Below are positions 34,288 through 41,665 of a DNA stretch of 64,000 nucleotides, piece after piece. Source of the DNA: Bacillota bacterium (lineage in GTDB: Bacteria; Bacillota; Clostridia; Saccharofermentanales; DTU023); the NCBI GenBank assembly GCA_023389255.1, contig JAEWER010000019.1, positions 62,001 to 126,000 of the forward strand, in the 5' to 3' direction. Position numbers and translations under genes: made by a program. The notes beneath the pieces are model-generated. The model saw only the letters and a list, made by a program, of their open reading frames with translations. It searched no databases and was not told the origin of the DNA. How positions within the stretch are numbered: the first letter of the stretch is position 1; each line of letters opens with the position of its first letter.

Positions 34288-35111
34288 TGTTTTGGGTAGA
34301 TACACATTGTCATATTCACACAGAGCAATTTGCTTTCGATGGAGACGCTGTCTTAGAACGTGCTAAAGAAGCAGACGTAGGCTTAATCGTACTTTCTACA
34401 GAAACTATTGGCGATAGCAAAGAGGCACTTAAATTTGCATCTGCTCACTCACAAATTTTTTGCGCTGCGGGAGTTCATCCGCAACAAGCATCAACTTGGC
34501 ATGAAGATAGTTATGCTGAGCTCAAGAGTTTAGTCTTATCTGATAGAAAAGAGCAGGCAAAGCATAATTTGCCACCTAACATTGTAGCGATTGGCGAAAT
34601 TGGCTTAGATTATTATTACGAAAATTCCCCACGAGAGATACAAAAGCAAGTTTATTGGGAGCAGATTAAATTAGCTTACGAATTAGATCTGCCCTTTATC
34701 ATTCATGAAAGAGATGCTTTTTTAGACTCCTATACCATTTTGCAAAAGGCTAAATCCAGCGGATATTTACGTTCAATACCCGCAGTCGCACACTGCTTTT
34801 CTGGAAGCCTAGAAAGTGCAAAGCTATTATTGAAGATGGGTCTATATCTCGGATTTGATGGTCCATTAACATTCAAAAATGCTAAAGCTGCACCCAGTAT
34901 AGTGCAAGGAATGCCAAGAGATCGCTTGTTGCTGGAAACGGATAGCCCGTATCTAGCGCCTGTACCATTTAGAGGGAAAAGAAATGAACCTAAGAATATC
35001 CCTATTATTGGCGAAAAAGTGGCAGAGCTGTGGCAGGTAAACACTGCAGAAGTAGCAGAGCAGACCACAGCTAATGCCTTGCGCTTTTTTGGCTTTAAAG
35101 CTAGAGATTAA
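34287..35111 (+). CDS. tatD: TatD-family metal-dependent deoxyribonuclease
   Basis: A 274-residue amidohydrolase-fold nuclease. Motifs: FWVDTHCHIHTEQFAFDGD (HxH metal ligands), CAAGVHPQQAS, AIGEIGLDYYYENSPREIQ, FIIHERDAF, AVAHCFSGSLE and LLLETDSPYLAPVPFRGKRNEP. TatD proteins remove 3' nucleotides in DNA repair and related processes. Translation is coupled to the response regulator by a one-base overlap. The gene ends inside a palindrome shared with ulaE. Confidence 0.95.
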   Translation: MFWVDTHCHIHTEQFAFDGDAVLERAKEADVGLIVLSTETIGDSKEALKFASAHSQIFCAAGVHPQQASTWHEDSYAELKSLVLSDRKEQAKHNLPPNIVAIGEIGLDYYYENSPREIQKQVYWEQIKLAYELDLPFIIHERDAFLDSYTILQKAKSSGYLRSIPAVAHCFSGSLESAKLLLKMGLYLGFDGPLTFKNAKAAPSIVQGMPRDRLLLETDSPYLAPVPFRGKRNEPKNIPIIGEKVAELWQVNTAEVAEQTTANALRFFGFKARD

Positions 35112-35125
35112 ATCTCTAGCTTTAA
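35095..35125. terminator. Bidirectional palindromic terminator between tatD and ulaE
   Basis: Perfect 15-bp arms TTAAAGCTAGAGATT (35095-35109) and AATCTCTAGCTTTAA (35111-35125) around a single A. The overlapping TAA stops of tatD (35109-35111) and ulaE (35108-35110) form the centre. The design resembles the terminator at 1821-1852, but without a strong U-tract. Confidence 0.65.
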
Positions 35126-35974
35126 CTCAGTGACTGCTTTATCCAATTTTTCACGTAGGAAGGTGGCAGCAAACACTAAATCATCTTGCCAGCTTTCGCT
35201 ACCGATATACCAAAATTCACCCACGAAAGTACGTACACCTTGCCCTAGAAGTTCAGTGATTGTTTCATGGTAGGCAGTGTGGCCAGTACCAAAAGGTATT
35301 TCTCTATAGTGATTAGGAATTGTTTCTTTCAGATGAGCTGCTACGATGTGACCTCTGCCAGTTTTAATATCTTCGGTGGCACTTTTTCCATAGATGAGAC
35401 TAGCGTTTTGCAGATTGCCTATATCGGGATACACACCTAGGTAAGGATTATTGATCAGAGATACATAATGCATCGCCTTAGCTACAGTATCCATGAAGGG
35501 TGTTTCCATTGTTTCAAAGCCCAAGGTAACCCCTTTTTTTGCAGCCATTTTACAAGCTATAGCCAAGTTTTGGGCAAATAAGGCTTCTGTTTCTTTGGTC
35601 CCCTCGTCATAGTAGGTGTCGTAGCCTGCTAATTGGATAATACGAATCCCCAAATCATAGGCTAGATCAATTGCTTTTTGCATAATTTCCAGCGACTTTT
35701 CACGTTTTTTAGGATCTGGATCACCTAAAGGGAAACGACGATGGCCCGACAGACACATAGATTTCAAAGGACAATCAAGCTCAAAACTTAAGTTTCTTAA
35801 GTTTGTACGTTCAGCTTTATTCCAATCTAAGCGTGCTAATTTCTCATCTTTTTCATCTATGCTGAGTTCGATGTAGTCAAACCCACTTTTCTTAGCAAAC
35901 TCAAATTTTTCTTGCCAACTCAAGTTGGCAGGCATGGCCTTTTCATACAAGCCTAGTTCGTAGATTTTACTCAT
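35108..35974 (-). CDS. ulaE: L-ribulose/L-xylulose-5-phosphate 3-epimerase UlaE
   Basis: A 288-residue TIM-barrel epimerase that converts L-xylulose 5-phosphate to L-ribulose 5-phosphate in ascorbate breakdown. It matches the family through YELGLYEKAMPANLSWQEKFEFAKKSGFDYIELSIDE, SMCLSGHRRFPLGD, GIRIIQLAGYDTYYDEGT, FETMETPFMDTV and HLKETIPNHYREIPFGTG. A GGAAG site precedes the ATG. It overlaps the upstream DeoR regulator gene by eight bases and is divergent from the PTS operon it serves. Confidence 0.92.
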   Translation of the reverse strand: MSKIYELGLYEKAMPANLSWQEKFEFAKKSGFDYIELSIDEKDEKLARLDWNKAERTNLRNLSFELDCPLKSMCLSGHRRFPLGDPDPKKREKSLEIMQKAIDLAYDLGIRIIQLAGYDTYYDEGTKETEALFAQNLAIACKMAAKKGVTLGFETMETPFMDTVAKAMHYVSLINNPYLGVYPDIGNLQNASLIYGKSATEDIKTGRGHIVAAHLKETIPNHYREIPFGTGHTAYHETITELLGQGVRTFVGEFWYIGSESWQDDLVFAATFLREKLDKAVTELKLEI

Positions 35975-36767
35975 AAACTTCCTTTCTTTGGTGTGCTTTT
36001 AAGCTGTGCTCTGGCACCACTATTACTTCGATTCCCATACGCCTAAAACGAGCGATGAGGTTTTTGTTGCTGGATTCATCACAGATTAAAGTATTGATTA
36101 CACTTAGATCGCTGTAGCGATAACTACCTATATGGCCAATTTTGCTGTGATCTGCTAATACGACAACACGACTTGCTTGCTCTATCATCTGCAAATTTAC
36201 AGAGCCTTCTTGAATAACAGAAGTAGAGATACCAGCCTCTGGGGAGATACCAGAACAGCCTATAAAAGCGATTTGTGCTGATACTTGTTTTAAATTGTGA
36301 ACTGCGAAGTCACCAACTAAGGATTTCTTGGTTTGATGCAACTGACCACCCGTCATGATTACAGTGACATCGGGTTTGACCTCTGTATTCACAGCCTTAG
36401 CATTGTTGGTGATAACCGTGACATTTTCGGCTAAGAGATGGGAGAGAAGCATCAAGGCAGTAGAGCTGGTGTTTAAGAAGATGGTGTCATTATCTGAGAC
36501 TAAGCTGGCTGCTTTTTGCGCTATTGCTAATTTACTCTGTAACTGGGTGGAGCTAAAACTAGTATTGAGAGGATTTAACAAAATGGCCTCACCATAGCGT
36601 CGGCTGATGATATCCATCTGTTCGAGATATTGTAAATCACGTCTGATAGTTAAGGCAGAAACGGAGAAATGTTTTGCAATCTCTGCAATCTTTAGCTTGC
36701 CGTATTGTTCTAGCAAAGCGATGATGGCGCTTCGTCTATCGTCTACAAATTGAACACTACGCTTCAT
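35967..36767 (-). CDS. DeoR-family transcriptional regulator (UlaR-like)
   Basis: A 266-residue repressor. The N-terminal winged helix is RRSAIIALLEQYGKLKIAEIAKHFSVSALTIRRDLQYLEQM with the DeoR signature. The C-terminal sugar-phosphate-binding domain has IFLNTSSTALMLLSHLLAENVTVITNNAKAVN, IMTGGQLHQTKKSLVGD and VLADHSKIGHIGSYRYS. Its position between ulaE and the ascorbate PTS genes makes it the likely regulator of this locus, like UlaR of E. coli. A palindrome overlaps its own promoter region. Confidence 0.9.
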   Translation of the reverse strand: MKRSVQFVDDRRSAIIALLEQYGKLKIAEIAKHFSVSALTIRRDLQYLEQMDIISRRYGEAILLNPLNTSFSSTQLQSKLAIAQKAASLVSDNDTIFLNTSSTALMLLSHLLAENVTVITNNAKAVNTEVKPDVTVIMTGGQLHQTKKSLVGDFAVHNLKQVSAQIAFIGCSGISPEAGISTSVIQEGSVNLQMIEQASRVVVLADHSKIGHIGSYRYSDLSVINTLICDESSNKNLIARFRRMGIEVIVVPEHSLKAHQRKEVYE

Positions 36768-36790
36768 ACAATCTTATGAACTGTTTGATC

Positions 36791-36819
36791 ATTCTAACTG
36801 AATAAATATTCAGCATATA
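36791..36819 (-). promoter_or_regulatory. Candidate promoter and operator of the DeoR-ulaE operon
   Basis: Read on the minus strand, TAGAAT (36796-36791) is a good -10. The 17-bp spacer upstream is almost filled by CTGAATA-AA-TATTCAG (36798-36813), a 7-bp inverted repeat. The -35 (TATATG) is weak. A repressor bound here would block its own operon. Confidence 0.4.
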
Positions 36820-36850
36820 AAACATAACTTGCAAACAGTGCTTATCTCTT

Positions 36851-36880
36851 TCTAATTTTCTCGTGACGTTATCTAATTTT
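36851..36880 (+). promoter_or_regulatory. Direct repeats in the ula intergenic region
   Basis: TCTAATTTT occurs at 36851-36859 and 36872-36880, 21 bp apart (two helical turns), and AAATTAG of opposite orientation follows near 36890. This spacing suits a regulator binding the same face of DNA. The 332-bp gap 36768-37099 contains no gene. Confidence 0.3.
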
Positions 36881-37027
36881 AGTCAGTTTAAATTAGTTTC
36901 TTCTAGTTAAAATAGCCAACTTAATTTTAATGTTAGTCTTTAGGAATGCCTAACAATAGGATTATATGAACGTTATGAATGATTAATTGTATTTGTTGTT
37001 GATTATGCTAAATATAGAGGATGTATT

Positions 37028-37058
37028 TTGACAATCTGACAATTGAGCCTAGTAAATT
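37028..37058 (+). promoter_or_regulatory. Candidate promoter of the ascorbate PTS operon
   Basis: A perfect -35 TTGACA at 37028-37033, with -10-like TAGTAA (37050) or TAAATT (37053) at 16 or 19 bases. The IIA gene start, with AAAGGAGG, lies about 40 bases downstream. Confidence 0.45.
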
Positions 37059-37099
37059 AGCTTTTTATTCTCTAAGAACAGACTCCAAAGGAGGTTCCT

Positions 37100-37561
37100 A
37101 TGCTTTTAAAAGATATCTATGAAAAGAAACACTATATTTTCACAACAGAGAAATTGTCTTGGCAAGAAGCTATCCGCAAGTGTTGTGAGCCTTTAGTAGA
37201 AACAGGCATCGCTACAGCAGATTACGCAGAAGAGATCATTGCTTGTATCGAAAAATACGGCCCCTATGTAGTGATTTTGCCCGACATTGCTTTACCTCAT
37301 TCTACAGAGAATGCCAAGGGTGCTCTGGGTACTGCGATAGGTTTTATGCATAGTAAAGAAACAGTGGAGTTCGCACCTGGTAATAGTGAAAAAGATGCCC
37401 ATATCTTCTTTACTTTAAGCTCCACCAATCCTGATGAGCATATGGAGAATATGCAACGTCTGTATACAGTGTTAACGAACGAGGCAGCGTTAGAGGCCTT
37501 GAAAAAAATAGAAAAGCCCGAAGATCTTCTGGCGATCGACGCTTTAGTTGAACAAGCCTAG
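37100..37561 (+). CDS. ulaC: PTS ascorbate-type EIIA component
   Basis: A 153-residue PTS EIIA domain of the mannitol-fructose type. The phosphorylated histidine is His67 in VVILPDIALPHSTENAKG. Neighbouring text CCEPLVETGIATADYAEEIIACIEKYGPY is typical of the ascorbate (Ula/Sga) branch. It passes phosphate from HPr to the EIIB encoded downstream. AAAGGAGG precedes the ATG. First gene of the operon IIA-IIC-IIB-propeller-ulaG. Confidence 0.9.
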   Translation: MLLKDIYEKKHYIFTTEKLSWQEAIRKCCEPLVETGIATADYAEEIIACIEKYGPYVVILPDIALPHSTENAKGALGTAIGFMHSKETVEFAPGNSEKDAHIFFTLSSTNPDEHMENMQRLYTVLTNEAALEALKKIEKPEDLLAIDALVEQA

Positions 37562-37582
37562 ATTTGAGGCTAAGAGGTGTTT

Positions 37583-39082
37583 ATGGATTCTGTATTGAAT
37601 TTCTTAAATGCGGTTTGGGTTTATTTCGCACAGAACGTGTTAACCCAACCTCAGTACTTTATTGGATTGATGGTAGTCATCGGTTACATCCTTTTGAAAA
37701 AACCTTGGTATGACGTACTTGCCGGTTTCTTCAAGGCTGTTATTGGCTACATGATCTTAGCTGTTGGTTCAGGTGGTTTAGTTAGCAACTTCCGCCCTGT
37801 ATTAGTTGGCTTAAAAGATCGTTTCAACCTGCACGCCATGGTAATAGACCCTTATTTTGGTCAAAACGCGGTTCAAGCAGGTATGGAAGCGGCAGATGGA
37901 CCTGCTTTCGTCGCAGGCAAGAGCTTTTCTCAAGTCATGTTCTTACTGCTGTTTGCTTTCATCTTTAATATTCTTTTAGTTGCTCTGAAGAAATACACCA
38001 AGTGCCGTGCTATTTTCACCACTGGTCACGTGCAACTGCAACAAGCAGCTACAGCATTCTGGCTGATTTTATTCTGCTTCCCTGGTTTAAACAGCACAGG
38101 CGTATTCATTGTCATGGCGTTAGTGTTAGGTCTGTACTGGGCAGTTGGTACTAACTTAACTGTTGGTCCTTGCCAAAAACTGACTGATGGTGCCGGATTC
38201 TCGATTGCTCACCAACAGATGTTTGGTATTGCTTTGTTCAGCTACTTAGCAGAAAAAATGAATGCCAAGAGCAAGAAGCAATCCAAACGTTTAGAAGATC
38301 TGAAATTACCTGGTTTCTTACGTATCTTCAACGAGAACATGGTTGCAACTTCAATTTTGATGACCCTGTTCTTTGGTACAATCCTGCTGGTCTTAGGTAA
38401 AGACTTCTTGATCGAAAAAGAATTCATGAAAGAAAGTCAGTCTTTCTTGTTCTATATTCTGACCACATCCTTAAACTTCGCCGTATACCTGAGCATCCTG
38501 CAATTAGGCGTACGTACCTTCGTTACCGAGCTTACCAACTCCTTCCAAGGTATTTCATCTCGCCTGCTCAAAGGTGCTGTTCCTGGCGTTGACTGTGCTG
38601 TATCCTACGGCTTTGGTTCACCCAACGCAGTTACTTTCGGTTTCTTGTTTGGTGCTTTAGGTCAATTCATTGCAATTATCGCTTTGATCTTGCTCAAGAG
38701 CCCGGTGGTTGTTATCGCTGGTTTCGTACCTGTGTTCTTTGACAATGCTACTATCGGTGTATTCTGTAACAACCGTGGTGGTATGAGAGCAACCATGATC
38801 TTCCCCTTCATCTCTGGTCTGTGCCAAGTATTTGGTTCAGCCCTGATCGCATCTTGGGTTGGTATGGCAACCTACGGCGGTTACTTAGGCATGTGGGACT
38901 GGGCAGTGATGTGGCCGATGTTCACCGGCGTTATGAAGTTCTTAAGCTATGCTGGTTTGGCTTTGATCATTATTGCTTTAATCGCAATACCCCAAATCCA
39001 ATATCGCTTAAACAAAGAGACCTATTTCTTAGAGACCGAAGACTATGCCAAGTGCAAGGAAATTCGTGCAGCTAAGAACTAA
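37583..39082 (+). CDS. ulaA: PTS ascorbate-type EIIC permease
   Basis: A 499-residue membrane permease of the UlaA/SgaT family with about 11 spans, imported sugar acid being phosphorylated during passage. Recognisable segments are VIGYILLKKPWYDVLAGFFKAVIGYMIL, TGHVQLQQAATAFWLI, and PGVDCAVSYGFGSPNAVTFGFLFGALGQ. The ATG at 37583 follows AAGAGG by five bases. Codons are visibly biased to C-ending forms compared with neighbours, as expected of a highly expressed gene. A hairpin terminator separates it from EIIB. Confidence 0.93.
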   Translation: MDSVLNFLNAVWVYFAQNVLTQPQYFIGLMVVIGYILLKKPWYDVLAGFFKAVIGYMILAVGSGGLVSNFRPVLVGLKDRFNLHAMVIDPYFGQNAVQAGMEAADGPAFVAGKSFSQVMFLLLFAFIFNILLVALKKYTKCRAIFTTGHVQLQQAATAFWLILFCFPGLNSTGVFIVMALVLGLYWAVGTNLTVGPCQKLTDGAGFSIAHQQMFGIALFSYLAEKMNAKSKKQSKRLEDLKLPGFLRIFNENMVATSILMTLFFGTILLVLGKDFLIEKEFMKESQSFLFYILTTSLNFAVYLSILQLGVRTFVTELTNSFQGISSRLLKGAVPGVDCAVSYGFGSPNAVTFGFLFGALGQFIAIIALILLKSPVVVIAGFVPVFFDNATIGVFCNNRGGMRATMIFPFISGLCQVFGSALIASWVGMATYGGYLGMWDWAVMWPMFTGVMKFLSYAGLALIIIALIAIPQIQYRLNKETYFLETEDYAKCKEIRAAKN

Positions 39083-39100
39083 TCAAGCGTAAGATAAGAA

Positions 39101-39129
39101 TAGATGCTAGAAATAGCATCTAGTTTTTC
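39101..39129 (+). terminator. Hairpin between ulaA and ulaB (attenuator)
   Basis: A 9-bp stem TAGATGCTA / TAGCATCTA with a GAAA tetraloop, followed by GTTTTTCT. It has the form of an intrinsic terminator inside the operon, 19 bases before the EIIB start. Confidence 0.7.
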
Positions 39130-39150
39130 TCAATTGAAAGCGAGGTTAAT

Positions 39151-39453
39151 ATGGCAAAAATTTTAGTAGCATGTGCCAACGGAGCAGGCACTTCTTTAAT
39201 GATGAAAATGTCAGTACAAAGAGCATGTGACCGTATGGGTCTGCGTGTGGATAATATCCACCATTGCTCCCTCTCTGAAGGTGTTAGCTCAGCCACACAA
39301 TTTGATATTGTTTTCGCACCTTTAAACTTCGTTGATATGTATCAACAAGCAGCTAACCAAGGCGTAATGGTCATTGGCTTACGCAATGTATTAAGCGATC
39401 AAGAAGTTGAAGAAAAACTCAAAGAGAATGGTGCTTTAGACAGATTTGCCTAG
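39151..39453 (+). CDS. ulaB: PTS ascorbate-type EIIB component
   Basis: A 100-residue lactose/ascorbate-type EIIB domain with the phosphorylated Cys8 in MAKILVACANGAGTSLMMKM. It transfers phosphate from EIIA to the substrate bound by the EIIC permease. GCGAGG precedes the ATG. It lies behind an intra-operon terminator and 16 bases before the next gene. Confidence 0.93.
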   Translation: MAKILVACANGAGTSLMMKMSVQRACDRMGLRVDNIHHCSLSEGVSSATQFDIVFAPLNFVDMYQQAANQGVMVIGLRNVLSDQEVEEKLKENGALDRFA

Positions 39454-39469
39454 CTAGTTGGGAGCTGAC

Positions 39470-40525
39470 ATGCAATTTAAAAAGCAAAAGCTAGCCGATC
39501 TGAATCTGTGTTATGCCATCGGTAGATTTAAAGGTAAAGATCAAGATTCATTTTTGGTTGCAACAGAAAAACAAGGACCCTGTTTACGTTTTGATTTAGA
39601 GGGAAATCTAATCGAAGAAGTTTGGGCAGGTCCAGGTGGTGTAATGACCATCACGCAAGTACCAAAGCGAGATGATCAATTTCTAGCCACTCAAGAATTT
39701 TATTCACCGAACTGTGGTGGAGAAGATGCCAGAATTGTTTCGGCAACCCGTGATGATTCTGGAACGTGGCAGGTTAGAACTCTCACAGATCTACCCTACG
39801 TGCATCGCTTTGGCATACTGAAAGCCAAAGATGGAAGTTATCATCTGATCGCTTGCACCATCAAGAGTGCCTGTGAGTACAAAGAAGATTGGCGCACGCC
39901 TGGCAAAGTATATGTTGCCGAGTTGGGTGAAAACTTAGAGCAGTATGACAAAGATAACCAATTAGAGTTATCTGTCTTACTAGATGATCAGCTGAAAAAT
40001 CATGGTTTTTATTTGAGCAAAGAACAAGATTACTGTTTGATCGCAACTGCTAAAGCTGTTTATCGCATCACACCTCCAGAGAATAGTTTAGCTAATTGGC
40101 AGGTGGAAACATTAATAGAAAAATCTGTTTCAGATATCTGTTTAGCTGATTTTGATGGTGATGGTAAGGATGAATTATTGACACTTGCTGAATTCCATGG
40201 TGATGAATTATCTGTTTATCACTTAGACGATGCAGACAAGTACAGTCAATTGGTTTATCGCCACCCCGAAAAACTTCCTTTCTTACACGCTATTTGGTCA
40301 TGTGAACTAGATGGTAAAGAAGTGGCAGTTATCGGTCACAGAAAAGGTGATCGCGATCTGTTTATTGTCAGCTACGACGATCAACAAAAAGACTACAAGA
40401 TCACATTGATTGACCACGATTTTGGACCAACAAATACCTATGTTTATCAAGACAAAGGGGTGGACAAGATTGTTGCAACCAATCGTGAAACCAATGAAGT
40501 AGCTCTATATACCGTAATTAAATAG
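39470..40525 (+). CDS. Uncharacterised propeller-like protein of the ascorbate locus
   Basis: A 351-residue protein with no signal peptide or membrane span, hence cytoplasmic. It is built of short strand-rich repeats, with one clear FG-GAP/VCBS-type calcium-binding loop, ICLADFDGDGKDELLTL, near residue 225. Segments such as GPCLRFDLEGNLIEEVWAGPGGV and KDGSYHLIACTIK suggest a beta-propeller of five to seven blades. The ATG at 39470 follows GGGAG. It sits between EIIB and UlaG, so a role in handling the imported sugar acid, for example a lactonase, epimerase or sensor, is an inference. I do not recognise a characterised family. Confidence 0.7.
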   Translation: MQFKKQKLADLNLCYAIGRFKGKDQDSFLVATEKQGPCLRFDLEGNLIEEVWAGPGGVMTITQVPKRDDQFLATQEFYSPNCGGEDARIVSATRDDSGTWQVRTLTDLPYVHRFGILKAKDGSYHLIACTIKSACEYKEDWRTPGKVYVAELGENLEQYDKDNQLELSVLLDDQLKNHGFYLSKEQDYCLIATAKAVYRITPPENSLANWQVETLIEKSVSDICLADFDGDGKDELLTLAEFHGDELSVYHLDDADKYSQLVYRHPEKLPFLHAIWSCELDGKEVAVIGHRKGDRDLFIVSYDDQQKDYKITLIDHDFGPTNTYVYQDKGVDKIVATNRETNEVALYTVIK

Positions 40526-40533
40526 GAGGAATT

Positions 40534-41592
40534 ATGCCACATATCGATGATATTACTCGTGAAAAGTGGATATTGGGCGCATTCCCTGAGTGGGGAACAT
40601 GGCTCAACGAAGAAATCGATGAAACTGTAGTGGAACCAAACACCTTTGCTATGTGGTGGATTGGTTGCACAGGTCTCTGGATTAAAACTGAGAATCAAAC
40701 CAATATCGCTATCGATTTATGGTTTGGTAATGGCAAACGTACCCAAAAGAAGAAATTCATGGATGAATACCACCAAATGGCTAACATGACTGGTGGTCGC
40801 ATGCTCCAACCCAACCTGCGTGGTGCGCCGATCGTATACGATCCATTTGCTGTAACTCAGGTGGATGCTGTGCTCAGCACCCATTATCATAACGACCATA
40901 TCGATCCTTTCTTTGCCGCAGCTGTCCTCAAAAATTGCAAAGATGATGTACCTTTCATTGGTCCGCAAGAAAGTGTCAACAAATGGTTGTCCTATGGTGT
41001 ACCCAAAGAGCGTTGTCGTGTAGTAAAACCAGGTGATGTAGTAGAAATCAAAGACACTAAGATTGTTGTTTTAGATTCATTTGACCGTACCTGCTTGGTA
41101 ACTGCAGATGAAGACATCAGAAATACTTGCCCCAACAACATGGATGAGAAGGCAGTAAACTATCTGTTCCAAATGCCTGCAGGCAATATGTATCACAGCG
41201 GTGATTCACACTACTCTGTTTACTATGCTAAACACGGCAAGGATTACGATATTGATGTTGCTATGGGTTCATATGGTGAAAACCCCATCGGTAACCAAGA
41301 TAAGATGACTTCAATTGATATTCTGCGCATGGCAGAGGCCCTACGTTGCAAATGCGTAATTCCTTTGCATTACGATGTCTGGACAAACTTCAAAGCAGAT
41401 CCGATGGAAATCGTCTATCTGTGGCGCTATAAGAAGGATGTCTTACAATATCAATTCAAGCCCTTCATTTGGGATGTAGGTGGCAAATTCGTCTGGCCTA
41501 ACGATAAGGATAAGATTCAATTCCATTATCGTAGAGGTTTTGAGGATTGCTTTGAGAATGAACCTAACGTTCCTTTCAGATCGATTTTATAA
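40534..41592 (+). CDS. ulaG: L-ascorbate-6-phosphate lactonase UlaG
   Basis: A 352-residue metallo-beta-lactamase-fold lactonase that opens the ring of ascorbate 6-phosphate to 3-keto-L-gulonate 6-phosphate. Metal-binding motifs are LSTHYHNDHID and later YHSGDSHYS and CVIPLHYDVW. The N-terminus HIDDITREKWILGAFPEWGTWLNEEI and FAMWWIGCTGLWIKT are typical of UlaG. AGGAGG precedes the ATG. It follows the propeller gene by eight bases. UlaD and UlaF for the next steps are not in the window. Confidence 0.94.
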   Translation: MPHIDDITREKWILGAFPEWGTWLNEEIDETVVEPNTFAMWWIGCTGLWIKTENQTNIAIDLWFGNGKRTQKKKFMDEYHQMANMTGGRMLQPNLRGAPIVYDPFAVTQVDAVLSTHYHNDHIDPFFAAAVLKNCKDDVPFIGPQESVNKWLSYGVPKERCRVVKPGDVVEIKDTKIVVLDSFDRTCLVTADEDIRNTCPNNMDEKAVNYLFQMPAGNMYHSGDSHYSVYYAKHGKDYDIDVAMGSYGENPIGNQDKMTSIDILRMAEALRCKCVIPLHYDVWTNFKADPMEIVYLWRYKKDVLQYQFKPFIWDVGGKFVWPNDKDKIQFHYRRGFEDCFENEPNVPFRSIL

Positions 41593-41607
41593 TAGTAATA
41601 GCATAAC

Positions 41608-41637
41608 GAGGACTCGCATGCCTGCGAGTTCTCTTTC
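41608..41637 (+). terminator. Terminator after ulaG
   Basis: An 11-bp stem GAGGACTCGCA / TGCGAGTTCTC (one G-U pair) with loop TGCC, then TTTCTGTT. It separates ulaG from ptsI, so the general PTS genes may be partly independent of the ascorbate operon. Confidence 0.6.
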
Positions 41638-41665
41638 TGTTAGCTATTAGTCAGAGGAGGACGTC

